In this document: piece by piece, positions 1 to 8,580 of the stretch
Layout: each line of letters opens with the position of its first letter
How positions within the stretch are numbered: position 1 is the first letter of the stretch
From: Curtobacterium sp. Leaf183
GTDB lineage: Bacteria > Actinomycetota > Actinomycetes > Actinomycetales > Microbacteriaceae
DNA length: 37,023 bases
Direction of reading: 5' to 3'
NCBI RefSeq assembly: GCF_001424385.1
Contig: NZ_LMPO01000008.1
Coordinates: 1 to 37,023 of the forward strand
Notes under the pieces: model-generated
Told to the model about the DNA's origin: nothing
What the model saw: only the letters and a program-made list of their open reading frames with translations
The model's database searches: none
Program-made: the position numbers and the translations under genes

Positions 1-60
1 GACCAGACGCACTCCCCGCTCGACCCCGTCAGAGGTTCCGCCAGAGAGGCATTCGTTCTT

Positions 61-184
61 GGTGTGCCACCGGAGTCGAACTCCGGAGCTGGTTGCCTGA
101 GCGGGACCCCGTCCGGACTGCGTCTTGGGGTTTGCACCCCGTGACCGTCTCGGCCGTTCCGTTCTCCGCCTCTGCGGCAACGAG
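61..184 (-). ncRNA. candidate c-di-AMP (ydaO/yuaA-type) riboswitch
   Basis: Reading the minus strand from about 184, the leader has in order CAGAGGCGGAGAACGG, ACGGGGTG, AAGACGCAGTCC, CCCGCTCAGGCAACC and a hairpin CCGGA-GTTCGAC-TCCGG. These resemble, in order and spacing, the conserved blocks I know from actinobacterial ydaO leaders (CAGAGNCGGGGAACC, GGGGTGAA, CCCGNCAGCTAACC), though not exactly. Helices GTTGCC/GGCAAC and GGGGT/ACCCC can be drawn. A promoter ends just upstream, so the RNA would start at the first helix. In Actinobacteria this class usually controls cell-wall hydrolases (Rpf, NlpC/P60, LysM proteins). The controlled gene would lie left of position 1 and is not visible. It was judged by eye, without a covariance model. 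Confidence 0.5.
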
Positions 185-189
185 TGATT

Positions 190-219
190 ACTTTACACAG
201 GGGCCAGGGGGCCCGCCAA
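190..219 (-). promoter_or_regulatory. promoter of the riboswitch leader
   Basis: On the minus strand, TTGGCG (214-219) and TAAAGT (190-195) are separated by 18 nt, a reasonable sigma-70-type -35/-10 pair. Transcription would begin near 183, directly before the first conserved block of the candidate riboswitch. The AT-rich stretch at 184-198 stands out in this GC-rich DNA. Confidence 0.5.
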
Positions 220-321
220 CCGTGGTTCCTCCCGGGCGTGTCGCATCGAGGTGAACGCCGTGCATCCCTGCGGTGACGGGCAACTGGCCGGTCCGCGGCG
301 TGCCGGGGCGACCCCGGGGAC

Positions 322-361
322 GACGGGAGGCACGGTGCGGACCCGCACCGTGCCTCCTGTC
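322..361 (-). terminator. rlmN terminator hairpin
   Basis: A perfect 14-bp stem (326-339 with 344-357, loop GACC) extends to 18 bp with one G-T wobble. It lies 18 nt past the rlmN stop and has no U-tract. The stem belongs to the GGAGGC...GCCTCC type seen repeatedly in this window. Confidence 0.8.
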
Positions 362-378
362 CGTGACGGACGCCGTGT

Positions 379-1620
379 CTACTCAGCCGCAGCGAGCTGA
401 CCGCAGGCGCCGTCGATCTCCTTGCCGCGGGTGTCGCGCAGCGTGGTCGGGATGCCCGCGGCGTTGAGCCGGCGGACGAACTCGTCCTGCACGTGCACCT
501 CTGATGACGTCCACACCGAACCCGGCGTCGGGTTGAGCGGGATCGGGTTGACGTGGACCCAGCCCTTGCCGCGCTTGTTGAGCTTCTCGGCGAGCAGGTC
601 GGCGCGCCAGGCGTGGTCGTTCATGTCCTTGATGAGCGCGTACTCGATCGAGACCCGTCGACCGGTCTTGACGTAGTAGTTGTGGGCGGCGTCGATCGCC
701 TCGTCCGCCTTCCACTTCGAGTTCACCGGGATCAGCTCGTCGCGGAGTTCGTCGTCCGGCGCGTGCAGCGACAGCGCGAAGGTGATCGGGATGCCCTCGT
801 CAGCGAGCTTGTTGATGGCGGGCACGAGCCCCACGGTCGAAACGGTGATGCCACGCGCGCTCATCCCCAGGCCGTGCGGCTGCGGGGCAACCATGGTGCG
901 GACGGCGTCCATCACGCGTTTGTAGTTCGCCAGGGGCTCCCCCATGCCCATGAACACGATGTTCGTCACCCGCTCGGCGTCGACACGGTCCTTGCCGCCC
1001 TTGCGCGGATCGCCCCCGAGCTCCCCCGCCGCGATGGCCGCGTTGGCACGGACGATCTGCTCGATGATCTCGGCGGTGGACATGTTGCGCGTCAGCCCCT
1101 GCTGCCCGGTGGCGCAGAACGGGCAGTTCATGCCGCACCCGGCCTGGGACGAGACGCAGAGCGTGATGCGTCCGGGATAGCGCATGAGCACGGACTCGAC
1201 CAGGGCGCCGTCGTGCAGCTTCCAGAGGAACTTGATCGTGTCGCCCTTGTCCGTCGCGAGACGACGGGTCTCGGTCAGGAGGGGCGGGAGCATGCCCGCG
1301 ACGAGTTGGTCGCGCTGGGCCGCCGGCAGGTCGGTCATCTGCTCGGGGTCGGACGTGTAGTGCGTGAAGTAGTGGGTCGACAGCTGCTTGGCACGGAAGC
1401 CGGGCAGGCCGAGTTCCTTGACCTTGGCCTCGCGCTCGGCGACGGTCAGGTCGGCGAGGTGCTCCGGGGGCTTGCCGCGCTTGGGCGAGGCGAACTGCAG
1501 GAGCGGGCGGCCCTCGCCGTCGGTGGCCTGGGTCCAGCCCTCGGTCCGCGGGCGCACCTGCGGGCGGGCCGAGCGTGCGGCCTGCTGTTCCTCGAACGGG
1601 GTGCGGGTCTCGGTGGCCAT
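379..1620 (-). CDS. rlmN: 23S rRNA (adenine2503-C2)/tRNA A37 methyltransferase RlmN
   Basis: Radical-SAM methyltransferase that adds a methyl group to C2 of A2503 in 23S rRNA and, in several bacteria, of A37 in some tRNAs. The product is 413 aa, slightly longer than the family norm because of a charged N-terminal extension of about 45 residues. The [4Fe-4S]-binding CxxxCxxC motif is at C162, C166 and C169 (CGMNCPFC). The conserved C-terminal Cys that forms the transient protein-RNA adduct is C406 (ACGQL). ATG at 1620 is preferred over GTG at 1623 because TATCCT lies exactly 6 nt upstream of the ATG, which points to leaderless transcription; the GGAG between them is only 2 nt from the ATG, too close for normal ribosome binding. 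It is 44 bp downstream of the NlpC/P60 gene and is closed by a strong hairpin. Confidence 0.95.
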   Translation of the reverse strand: MATETRTPFEEQQAARSARPQVRPRTEGWTQATDGEGRPLLQFASPKRGKPPEHLADLTVAEREAKVKELGLPGFRAKQLSTHYFTHYTSDPEQMTDLPAAQRDQLVAGMLPPLLTETRRLATDKGDTIKFLWKLHDGALVESVLMRYPGRITLCVSSQAGCGMNCPFCATGQQGLTRNMSTAEIIEQIVRANAAIAAGELGGDPRKGGKDRVDAERVTNIVFMGMGEPLANYKRVMDAVRTMVAPQPHGLGMSARGITVSTVGLVPAINKLADEGIPITFALSLHAPDDELRDELIPVNSKWKADEAIDAAHNYYVKTGRRVSIEYALIKDMNDHAWRADLLAEKLNKRGKGWVHVNPIPLNPTPGSVWTSSEVHVQDEFVRRLNAAGIPTTLRDTRGKEIDGACGQLAAAE

Positions 1621-1626
1621 CACTCC

Positions 1627-1632
1627 AGGATA
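1627..1632 (-). promoter_or_regulatory. -10 box for leaderless rlmN
   Basis: TATCCT on the minus strand, 6 nt before the ATG at 1620. There is no convincing -35. Confidence 0.45.
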
Positions 1633-1664
1633 CGGGACGCGCTGCCGGGCGCGGGCGTCCGGCG

Positions 1665-2669
1665 TCAGGAGCCGGCGGGCAGCAGTCGTGCGAAGTGGTG
1701 CGCGGCCGAGTACATCGGCACGATGTCGACGACCTCGCCCGGGTGCGGGGCCTGCAGCACGAGGCCGTCGCCGAGGTACAGGCCGACGTGGTCCTCGTTG
1801 TCGTAGACGACCATGTCGCCCGGCTTCGCCTCGGAGTCGGGGATGGTGGTCGCGGCGGCGTCCTGCGTGGGGACGTAGTGCACGAGCTGGATGCCGACCG
1901 CCTGGTACGCGACCATCGTCAGGCCCGAGCAGTCGATGCCCGCGTGGCTCGCGCCGCCCTCGACGTACGGGTCGCCCAGGTACTGCAGCGCGGTCTCGAG
2001 GACCGTCGCCCGGTCGCCGCCGGCGGAGAGCGCCGCGGAGATCGCGGACTCGGCCTGGGCGGTGGTGACGCCGAAGCGGGTGACGAGCGTCGGGTAGGAC
2101 ACGACGGTGGTCGTCGTGGTCGCCGTCATGCTGTCGGTCGACGTGACCGGGATCTCGACGTCGTGCGCGACCGTGTAGGTCTGGAGCTGCTCGGACGTCG
2201 TGGTGAGCCGCGGAGCCGTCGGCTCGGGGGTCGCCGCGTTCGCGGGCATGGAGAGCGTGAGCGCGGATGTGAACGCCAGGGCCGGCGCGAGGATCAGCGC
2301 GGCGCGCTTGGCGTTCGCCGCCCGACGGACGTGGCGGGGGTCGAGGGCGCGCTCGGCGCGGAGGGACCCGGTCCGCGAGAGGAAGGCTGCGCCGGACGTC
2401 GCTGCTCCGGCCTTCGCTGCGCCGGCCTTCGCTGCGCCGGCCTTCGTTGCGCCGGCCAGGGGTGTGGTCGCGGCTGCGGAGCGGACCGGGTGCAGCGCGA
2501 CCACGCGGGCGGGCTGCTCGTGCTCGACGTAGCTCGAACGGGCGAGCGCCGGACCGGATGCGGCACGGCGTCCGCGGGAGCGGGGTGCCGCAGCGGGGGA
2601 AGGGGAGGGGGACGGAGCGGGTGCTGACCGGCGGTCGTCGGCTGCAGCGGGCAGAGCGTGGCGTCCCAT
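1665..2669 (-). CDS. membrane-anchored NlpC/P60 (C40) cell-wall hydrolase
   Basis: Predicted peptidoglycan endopeptidase of 334 aa. The C-terminal NlpC/P60 domain (about 218-334) has catalytic C247 in GIDCSGL, H294 in EDHVGLYLG and a polar third residue probably at H309. Residues 1-120 are rich in Ala, Pro, Ser and Arg and include the repeat KAGAA (76-90). One hydrophobic segment (122-142) ends in MPANA-A, which could be a signal-peptidase site. An unusually long cytoplasmic N-region before the signal or anchor is therefore predicted. Start chosen at the ATG preceded by AAGGA with 4-nt spacing. Cell-wall hydrolases of this kind are common c-di-AMP riboswitch targets, but no such leader is seen upstream of this one. 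The peptide bond it cleaves cannot be told from sequence. Confidence 0.9.
   Translation of the reverse strand: MGRHALPAAADDRRSAPAPSPSPSPAAAPRSRGRRAASGPALARSSYVEHEQPARVVALHPVRSAAATTPLAGATKAGAAKAGAAKAGAATSGAAFLSRTGSLRAERALDPRHVRRAANAKRAALILAPALAFTSALTLSMPANAATPEPTAPRLTTTSEQLQTYTVAHDVEIPVTSTDSMTATTTTTVVSYPTLVTRFGVTTAQAESAISAALSAGGDRATVLETALQYLGDPYVEGGASHAGIDCSGLTMVAYQAVGIQLVHYVPTQDAAATTIPDSEAKPGDMVVYDNEDHVGLYLGDGLVLQAPHPGEVVDIVPMYSAAHHFARLLPAGS
2401..2460. repeat. 15-bp tandem repeat inside the NlpC/P60 gene
   Basis: Four units of GCTGCGCCGGCCTTC (units 2 and 3 identical, 1 and 4 degenerate) encode the repeated KAGAA-type segment of the N-terminal region. The period is a multiple of three, so copy changes would keep the frame. 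Confidence 0.85.
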
Positions 2670-2760
2670 GGTTCCTTCCGGGTTCGGGTCACCGCCTCGG
2701 GGAGGGGGACACGGAAAGATAACGTATTGGTCACGGACCGGGTCCTGGCTGGGGAAGTGA

Positions 2761-2794
2761 CCCCGTTTCCTGCGGTGCGTCACAGGGAACGGGG
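2761..2794 (-). terminator. hairpin downstream of the alpha/beta hydrolase
   Basis: CCCCGTTTCCTG (2761-2772) pairs with CAGGGAACGGGG (2783-2794), 12 bp with one wobble and a 10-nt loop, 36 nt past the stop codon of the minus-strand hydrolase. Confidence 0.55.
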
Positions 2795-2829
2795 GTCGAG
2801 CTGAGCGCAGCCTTCGCCAGACACATGCG

Positions 2830-3705
2830 TCAGCGAGCGAGGTGCTCCGCGACGCGGGCCTGCACGGCAGCGGCGTCGACGTGGTCCCACAGCGCGAAGT
2901 GCGTGCCGCCCGGCAGCAGCACGAGTTCGGCGTCCGGGACCTCGCTGGCCGCACGGGTGCTGTGTGACACGTCGACCTCGGTGTCCGCGTCGCCGTGCAG
3001 CACGAGCACGGGAGCGGTGACCCGGTCGAGCTGCAGCGACTCGATCGCCGCGAAGGTCCGGAGGTCGTTCTCCCACCCGGCACGGTGCGCCCCGGAGCTG
3101 TTGCCCGTGGCCGCCATGTCGAGCAGGAAGGCGCGGCGGTCGTCGTCGTCGAGCACGCCCTCGACGTGGTCCTTGAGGCGGCGTCCGCGCAGACGGCTGA
3201 CCCCGGAGACGGCGCCCCCGACGACGGCCCGCGGCAGGTGCCGGGCCGCCCAGCCCGACAGACTGGCACCGAGGGCCGTGTGGGCGACGAGGTACTCCCC
3301 CGGCCCGGTGCGCGACGGCACCCACCGACCACTGACCGCCGACGCCGCCACGATCGCAGTGACGCGGTCCGGGTGCCGGACGGCCAGACGGAACGCGGCG
3401 GGTCCGCCACCGGACCAGGCGAGCACGCCGACGCGGTCGATGCCCAGCCCGTCGAGCACCGACGCCAGCAGGTCCGCCTCGTCGTCGATGGACGCGTGCT
3501 CGGGGTCGATCGGTGTGCCGAGGTAGCCCGGTCGCGACAGGAGCACGCTGCGGAACCGGTCCTCGGGCAGGAAGCGGCTCATGACCTCGGCGGCGTCGAT
3601 CCCCCCGGGTGACCCGTGCAACACGAGCACGGGTGACCCGGTCCCGCGCACGGCGGTCTCCACGCGTGCGGCATCGCCGGTGATCACACACGGCTCGCTG
3701 GTCAT
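2830..3705 (-). CDS. alpha/beta-fold hydrolase
   Basis: 291 aa, soluble, without signal peptide. The alpha/beta-hydrolase landmarks are present: oxyanion-loop HGSPGG near residue 30, nucleophile elbow WSGGGP near residue 96, a catalytic Asp in the HGDADTEVD block, and the terminal His in GGTHFALWD. Substrate unknown; the cap region gives no hint. The start ATG has no Shine-Dalgarno sequence, but TAGGTT lies exactly 6 nt upstream, so it is probably a leaderless single-gene unit. It is separated from the apionate operon, on the same strand, by 115 bp. Confidence 0.85.
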   Translation of the reverse strand: MTSEPCVITGDAARVETAVRGTGSPVLVLHGSPGGIDAAEVMSRFLPEDRFRSVLLSRPGYLGTPIDPEHASIDDEADLLASVLDGLGIDRVGVLAWSGGGPAAFRLAVRHPDRVTAIVAASAVSGRWVPSRTGPGEYLVAHTALGASLSGWAARHLPRAVVGGAVSGVSRLRGRRLKDHVEGVLDDDDRRAFLLDMAATGNSSGAHRAGWENDLRTFAAIESLQLDRVTAPVLVLHGDADTEVDVSHSTRAASEVPDAELVLLPGGTHFALWDHVDAAAVQARVAEHLAR

Positions 3706-3711
3706 GCGCCG

Positions 3712-3717
3712 AACCTA
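3712..3717 (-). promoter_or_regulatory. -10 box for leaderless alpha/beta hydrolase
   Basis: TAGGTT on the minus strand, 6 nt before the ATG at 3705. Confidence 0.5.
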
Positions 3718-3820
3718 GTCGCGGCGCCCAAGGACGGGCCGTGGCTGTCCGGTGACGGCACACAGGCGGCGCGCCCGGCCCCCGCACGACGGCGGACACC
3801 GGGCGCTCCCGACAGCTGGA

Positions 3821-4735
3821 CTAGCGCTTGACGGCGTCGATCTTCAGCATCTTGGCGATGACGCTGTCGAGCTCGCTGTCGTCGAAGACCTGCTTCCAGT
3901 CCTCCTTGATGAGCTTGTCGCGGCCGTAGCCCATCGCGATGTGGCAGGCGTCGGAGAACGGGTTCGAGCCGCGGAGCCCGTTGGTCAGCGCGATCCAGGT
4001 GTGGCCGTACAGCATCGCCCGGGCGGCCTCGCGGGGCACACCGACGCCGGTCACGGTCTCCTCGAGCGCGTCGTTGAGGAAGTCGCCGATCATGCAGGCG
4101 ATGGTCTCGACCAGCGTCGGCTCGAGGACGGCGAGCTGCTTGACGGTGACCCAGTGCACCTGGATGACGGGGGCGTACATGGTCGTGATGACGGCCTCGG
4201 CGATCGTCTTCGCGCGGTCACCCTCGTCACCGAGGGACTCGGACGCGTCGAAGGCCGCGATGACCTCCTGCGGGGCGGCGATGCCACCGAAGGTGTCGTC
4301 CCACTCCTCCTTGGTGGTGCGCTCGAGGAACACCGACGGGTGGCAGGGGTGCGCCACGGCGTAGTGGATGTCCTCGCGCTTCGCGAGCAGCCCGGCGTAC
4401 GCGGCGGCCGGGTCGAGCGTCAGGATCGTCGCGCCCGGCTTCATGGCGGGGACGAGCTGCTCGGAGATGCTGCCGAGCAGGACGTCGGGCACGGCGAGGA
4501 CCACGACGTCGGCCACGGCTGCTGCGTCGAGGCTGTCCGTGATCGAACGGCCGAGCCCCTGGATGCGCTCCTGCCCCGCGGGCGAGGCCTCGCTGTAGAG
4601 CGTCGTGTACTCGCTCTTGGCGAAGTTGTTCGAGACGCGGGTGCCCATCTTGCCGCCGGCACCGATCACGGCGACGGTGACGTCGGCGGTGCCCGAGCCT
4701 GCGGCGATGGTGTGCGTGGTGGCGATGTCGGTCAT
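3821..4735 (-). CDS. apnO: D-apionate oxidoisomerase (ApnO-type)
   Basis: 304-aa protein with an N-terminal Rossmann fold (GAGGKMG at 25-31) and a helical domain of the phosphogluconate-dehydrogenase C-terminal type, with HPCHPSVF at 129-136. Characterised ApnO proteins share this architecture. They oxidise D-apionate with NAD and move a hydroxymethyl group, giving 3-oxo-isoapionate. The function is assigned mainly from context: the next genes encode the decarboxylase, kinase and isomerases that follow in the pathway. Its ATG overlaps the oiaC stop codon by 4 bp (ATGA), so translation is probably coupled. It is the last gene of the operon; a weak 8-bp stem (3771-3778 with 3799-3806) is the only hairpin seen downstream. 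A different small acid-sugar substrate remains possible. Confidence 0.75.
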   Translation of the reverse strand: MTDIATTHTIAAGSGTADVTVAVIGAGGKMGTRVSNNFAKSEYTTLYSEASPAGQERIQGLGRSITDSLDAAAVADVVVLAVPDVLLGSISEQLVPAMKPGATILTLDPAAAYAGLLAKREDIHYAVAHPCHPSVFLERTTKEEWDDTFGGIAAPQEVIAAFDASESLGDEGDRAKTIAEAVITTMYAPVIQVHWVTVKQLAVLEPTLVETIACMIGDFLNDALEETVTGVGVPREAARAMLYGHTWIALTNGLRGSNPFSDACHIAMGYGRDKLIKEDWKQVFDDSELDSVIAKMLKIDAVKR

Positions 4736-5562
4736 GATTCCCAGCTCCTGGTGTACTCGATGGTCTGTGTGGTCCACGCCGCTTCGGTGCGGGTGGTGGT
4801 CTCTGCGGGGTCCCCGGTCGCTCCGACGGTGGCGTCCTGCCACGGGAGCCAGAACTCGATGACCCGGTTGATGCCGCGCACGTCGGGCGCGATGGCGGCG
4901 CGGACGGCGGCGTGGTCGATGCGACCGGTGCCGATCGGCACGCCGGTGTACTGGAACCCGACCCAGCCGGGCGACCGGGTGAAGTCGGCGTCCTTGACGT
5001 GCCAGTTCACGACGTACGGCAGGCACGCCTCGACGACGTCGGACGGGTGTTCCAGGTTGGCGACGGTGTTCGCCGGGTCGAGGCAGATCCCGAGCGAGGG
5101 TGACCCGACCGCGGCGACGAGGGCGACGAGCTCGGCAGTGGACACGACCTCGTACGTCTCGAGGGCGAGGACCACGCCGGCCGCCTCGTACGCGGGCAGG
5201 GCCTCGAGCACGCGCCGTTCGGTCTCGGCGGCCGAGGGCAGGTCGTCCCCGGAGCTCCACATCGAGCGGACCAGCGTCGCTCCGAGCGCGAGTGCGATGT
5301 GGAGCCAGCGCGCGAGGTGGGCGGGCGCGGTGCCCCTGGTCCCGACCTCGAGCGTGAGCCCGAGCGACGCCGCGAGTTCACGGATCGATGCCAGACGCTC
5401 GTCCGACGCGGTGTCGAGCGGCGGGTGGTCGCAGATCTGGAACAGGTCGACACCCTGGGCGGCGGCGTCGCGCATCGCGTCGTCGAGGGACATCGGCGAC
5501 GGCACGCGGTCCGACATCCGCCAGAAGTAGGCGTAGGTGGAGAGGCCGAGCAGCGAGGTCAT
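4732..5562 (-). CDS. oiaC: 3-oxo-isoapionate decarboxylase (OiaC-type), xylose-isomerase-like TIM barrel
   Basis: 276 aa, of the AP-endonuclease-2/xylose-isomerase-like TIM-barrel family usually labelled sugar phosphate isomerase/epimerase. Candidate metal ligands in the expected order are E135 (LALETYE), D162 (ICLDPAN), H188 (NWHVKD) and E236 (VIEFWLP). OiaC converts 3-oxo-isoapionate, the ApnO product, to L-erythrulose and CO2, which then feeds LerK, LerI and DerI, all encoded here. The specific name rests on this complete neighbourhood; from sequence alone only the fold is safe. It overlaps lerI upstream and apnO downstream by ATGA. Confidence 0.68.
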   Translation of the reverse strand: MTSLLGLSTYAYFWRMSDRVPSPMSLDDAMRDAAAQGVDLFQICDHPPLDTASDERLASIRELAASLGLTLEVGTRGTAPAHLARWLHIALALGATLVRSMWSSGDDLPSAAETERRVLEALPAYEAAGVVLALETYEVVSTAELVALVAAVGSPSLGICLDPANTVANLEHPSDVVEACLPYVVNWHVKDADFTRSPGWVGFQYTGVPIGTGRIDHAAVRAAIAPDVRGINRVIEFWLPWQDATVGATGDPAETTTRTEAAWTTQTIEYTRSWES

Positions 5563-6350
5563 GCGGTCACCACCAGTGCCTCGGCCTCGTCGAGGATCGT
5601 CTGGATCGCCGCGGGGTCGTGGGCGAAGCGGCCGAGGAACAGCCCGCCGATGCGGCCCTGCCCGCGCGTGAGCAGCCCGGGTCCGGCGCTGCCGCCGTAG
5701 ACCACCACGCTGCCGGCGAGCTCGGGCCGGGTCGCGACGTGCGCCTCGATGCCGGCGAGGACCTCGACGATGTGCTCGTCCGGCGCCGGCTGCGGTGCTC
5801 CGATCGCCCAGACCGGCTCGTAGGCGACGATGACCGGTCCCGCGAGGTGGTCCGCGACGGCCGTCGCGACGAACCGGTCGAGCTGGCCGGTGACCTCCGC
5901 GATCGTGTCAAGACGGGAGGACCGGGTCGACTCACCGACGCAGATCAGGGGACGTAGGTGGTTGCGGAAGGCGGCGTGCACCTTCCCCGCGACGTCCTGG
6001 TCCGACTCGTGGAACAGGGAGCGACGCTCCGCGTGCCCGATCTCGACGAGGTCGACACCGATCTCGGCGAGCTCGCGGCCGGAGACCTCGCCGGTGAAGG
6101 CGCCCTCGTCGGCCCACGCCAGGTCCTGCGCGCCGAGCAGCACCGGAGTGCCCTCGAGCGCTGCCCGGACCGGGACGAGCGACGGGAACGTCGGGATCAC
6201 GAACAGCTCGACCGCGCCGCTGGTGACGGCGGGGTGCGTGCGGGCGACGTCGGCCACGGCGGACGCCCACGCCAGCGTCCGGGCGTGCCCGAAGTACATC
6301 TTCAACGACACCCCGATCGTCAGTCGGGGCGTCACCGTGGCCAGGCTCAC
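5559..6350 (-). CDS. lerI: L-erythrulose-1-phosphate isomerase (LerI), triosephosphate-isomerase family
   Basis: 263-aa TIM-family enzyme with catalytic K17 (SLKMYFG), H106 (EIGHAERR) and E178 (AYEPVWAIG), plus the phosphate loop YGGSAGP. LerI/EryH proteins interconvert L-erythrulose 1-phosphate and D-erythrulose 4-phosphate. A glycolytic TpiA is unlikely: it would sit with gap and pgk, and here the N-terminus has SLKMYF instead of the usual NWKMN. The GTG start overlaps the derI stop (GTGA), so translation is coupled. Confidence 0.8.
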   Translation of the reverse strand: MSLATVTPRLTIGVSLKMYFGHARTLAWASAVADVARTHPAVTSGAVELFVIPTFPSLVPVRAALEGTPVLLGAQDLAWADEGAFTGEVSGRELAEIGVDLVEIGHAERRSLFHESDQDVAGKVHAAFRNHLRPLICVGESTRSSRLDTIAEVTGQLDRFVATAVADHLAGPVIVAYEPVWAIGAPQPAPDEHIVEVLAGIEAHVATRPELAGSVVVYGGSAGPGLLTRGQGRIGGLFLGRFAHDPAAIQTILDEAEALVVTA

Positions 6351-6829
6351 GCGTCGGTCCCGACCGGGGCGCTGCCGTCGTACTCGCAGATCGCGTTGAC
6401 CTTGTCGGCGCTCGCGGACGTGGTGTCGAACTCGTAGCCGAGCCACTCCTTCGCCATCCGGCGGGCGACCTCGATGCCGACGACGCGCTGGCCCATGCAG
6501 AGCACCTGCGCGTCGTTCGACAGCACCGAGCGCTCGACGCTGAAGGAGTCGTGCGCGGTCACGGCACGGATGCCGGGGACCTTGTTCGCCGCGATCGCCA
6601 CACCGAGGCCGGTGCCGCAGATCAGGATCGCCCGGTCCGCCTCGCCGGCGGCGACCATGCGGGCCGCGTCGACGGCGACGTGCGGGTAGGCGGTGTGCCC
6701 GTCCGCGTCCACTCCCACGTCGACCACGGACACGACACGGGGGTCGGCCTCGAGGTCCCGCTTGATGATCTCCTTGTAGTCGAAGCCGGCGTCGTCCGAG
6801 CCGACGACGAGACGGAACTGGGTGCTCAT
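6347..6829 (-). CDS. derI: D-erythrulose-4-phosphate isomerase (DerI), RpiB/LacAB family
   Basis: 160-aa RpiB-family aldose-ketose isomerase. The substrate-binding SDDAGF is near residue 11 and the catalytic Cys is C71 in [13 protein letters not shown]. DerI/EryI makes D-erythrose 4-phosphate, which enters the pentose-phosphate and shikimate pathways. Start ATG has a GAAAGG ribosome-binding site 8 nt upstream and follows lerK after 29 nt, the only real gap inside the operon. A ribose-5-phosphate isomerase role is formally possible but does not fit the neighbours. Confidence 0.82.
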   Translation of the reverse strand: MSTQFRLVVGSDDAGFDYKEIIKRDLEADPRVVSVVDVGVDADGHTAYPHVAVDAARMVAAGEADRAILICGTGLGVAIAANKVPGIRAVTAHDSFSVERSVLSNDAQVLCMGQRVVGIEVARRMAKEWLGYEFDTTSASADKVNAICEYDGSAPVGTDA

Positions 6830-6858
6830 GGGTGTGCCTTTCGTGTGGTGCGTGCCGG

Positions 6859-8580
6859 TCAGGCCGGGACGGCGATCGTCGACAGGACGGCCGCGGTGAT
6901 GAGGGCGAACGAGACCGCGCCGGCGTCGGGCGTGCCGACCGCGTCCTCGCCGTGGGTGCGGGCCCGACCCATGCGGGGCAGGAGCGCCGCGGTGGCGTCG
7001 GCAGCGTGCTGGGCCGCGTCCGAGGCGGCGGTCCACGCCGTGACGAGGTCCTCACCGGCTGCGACCCGGGCGGCGAGCACGTCGTCGAACGGGACGAGCG
7101 CGTCGACCATGGTCTTGTCCCCGACGACCGCGCCGAAGGCGAGGACCGCCTCGGCGGCGGCGTGCACCGCGTCCTGCACGGTGGCGGGCGACGGACGCTC
7201 CTGGTCCCCGATGACGCGACCCATGGCCTCCAGGGCGGCACCCCAGATGGCACCGGACGTGCCGCCGGCCTTGTCGGACCAGGCGTCCCCGGCGATCGCC
7301 AGCACGCTGCCAGCGCCCGCACCGCGCGCTGCGGCGTCGGTCGCGGCCGCGTCGGCGGCGGTGGACCCGCGCTGCATGCCGATGCCGTGGTCGCCGTCCC
7401 CGGCGACCGCGTCGATCCGGCCGAGCTCGTCGGCGTGGGCGTCGATCGTGCGGCGGACCGCGGTGACCGCCTCGGCGACGATGCGGGCGGACTGCTGGGA
7501 CTCGGGCGTGCCCGGGGTGACCGGGACCGCGACACCGGCGGCGAGCACGGCCTCGGGCAGTCGCTCCTGCGGGACGGCACCGCCCTTGCGGAAGGCGGGG
7601 CTGTCCGCCGGCGCTGCCCACAGTTCCTCGAGTTCCGCGTCGAGCCAGAACAGCGTCAGCGACACCCCGGCCATGTCGAAGCTCGTGACGAGTTCCCCGA
7701 CCTCGGGCTCGACGACCACGGCGCCGGCCTCCGTGAGGAGCCGTTGGACCGTGGCGTAGACGACGAAGAGCTCCTCGTACTTCACGCTGCCCAGACCGTT
7801 CAGGACCGGCACGACGTGGGCGCCGTCGACCGCGACGCCGTCGGGCATCTCGGTGAGGAGCTTCTCGACCAGCAGGGTGGCGAGTTCCGATGCGGTGGGG
7901 ACGTCGGTCTCGTCGATGCCGCGTTCGCCGTGGATGCCCATCCCGATCGCCATGCGGCCCTCGGGGACGGTGAAGAGCGGCTCGTCGGCGCCGGGGAGGG
8001 AGCAGCCGGAGAACGCGACGCCGAAGCTGCGCGTGCGGTCGTTGGCGCGTTCGGCGATGGCGGTCACCTCGTCCAGGGTCCTGCCCTGCTCCGCGGCGGC
8101 ACCGGCGACCTTGAAGACGCAGAGGTCCCCCGCGATGCCACGCCGCCTGCGTGCCTCGTCCGCCGGGGCGGAGGCGACGTCGTCGGTGACGCGGACCGTG
8201 CGGACCTCGATGCCCGCGTCGCGCAGCGCACGTTCGGCGGCGTCGAAGTTCAGGACGTCGCCCGCGTAGTTGCCGTACGAAAGCAACACGCCGCCGCCGT
8301 GCTCGGACGCCTTCGCCACCGCGGTGACCTGCTGGGCGCTGGGGCTGGCGAAGAGGTTCCCCATCGCCGCACCGGCAGCCAGTCCGTGGCCGACCAGACC
8401 GCCGAAGGCCGGGTAGTGGCCGGAGCCGCCGCCGATGACCAGGGCGACGGTGCCGTCCGGGCTGGTCGTCGACCGGGCGACGCCGCCGTGCACCCGGCGG
8501 ACCCGGGCCCGGTTCGCGGCGACGAAGCCGTCGACCATCTCGTCGGCGAAGTCCGCCGGGTCGTTGAACAGGCGGGTCAT
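6859..8580 (-). CDS. lerK: L-erythrulose 1-kinase (LerK), fused DhaK-DhaL dihydroxyacetone-kinase type
   Basis: 573 aa. An N-terminal DhaK domain (about 1-330) carries [10 protein letters not shown] (50-59) and H217 in GMGIHGE, the His expected to hold the ketose carbonyl as a hemiaminal. A linker is followed by a DhaL domain (about 375-573) with the nucleotide/Mg loop GDGDHG (394-399) and GGTSGA. The ATP-dependent fused form, without DhaM or PTS partners, phosphorylates short ketoses; in tetrose and apionate pathways it acts on L-erythrulose. Apulose kinase (AplK) belongs to the same family, but no transketolase-like apulose-4-phosphate enzyme is present here. The start overlaps the transporter stop by 4 bp (ATGA). 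Confidence 0.82.
   Translation of the reverse strand: MTRLFNDPADFADEMVDGFVAANRARVRRVHGGVARSTTSPDGTVALVIGGGSGHYPAFGGLVGHGLAAGAAMGNLFASPSAQQVTAVAKASEHGGGVLLSYGNYAGDVLNFDAAERALRDAGIEVRTVRVTDDVASAPADEARRRRGIAGDLCVFKVAGAAAEQGRTLDEVTAIAERANDRTRSFGVAFSGCSLPGADEPLFTVPEGRMAIGMGIHGERGIDETDVPTASELATLLVEKLLTEMPDGVAVDGAHVVPVLNGLGSVKYEELFVVYATVQRLLTEAGAVVVEPEVGELVTSFDMAGVSLTLFWLDAELEELWAAPADSPAFRKGGAVPQERLPEAVLAAGVAVPVTPGTPESQQSARIVAEAVTAVRRTIDAHADELGRIDAVAGDGDHGIGMQRGSTAADAAATDAAARGAGAGSVLAIAGDAWSDKAGGTSGAIWGAALEAMGRVIGDQERPSPATVQDAVHAAAEAVLAFGAVVGDKTMVDALVPFDDVLAARVAAGEDLVTAWTAASDAAQHAADATAALLPRMGRARTHGEDAVGTPDAGAVSFALITAAVLSTIAVPA

Noticed and set aside
61..110. tRNA-like T-arm CCGGA-GTTCGAC-TCCGG on the minus strand
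   Set aside because: No matching acceptor 5' strand, D-arm or anticodon arm can be drawn; the hairpin fits better as the end of a riboswitch.
553..1806. Long plus-strand open frame opposite rlmN, and many similar long frames across the window
   Set aside because: High GC leaves antisense and +1 frames open; they have no start context or recognisable domains and oppose well-supported genes.
5559..6350. Glycolytic triosephosphate isomerase
   Set aside because: It is embedded between derI and oiaC with coupled starts and lacks gap and pgk neighbours; the tetrose-phosphate role explains all five enzymes.
6859..8580. Dihydroxyacetone/glycerol catabolism
   Set aside because: No glycerol dehydrogenase, DhaM or PTS partner; the companion isomerases act on tetrose phosphates.
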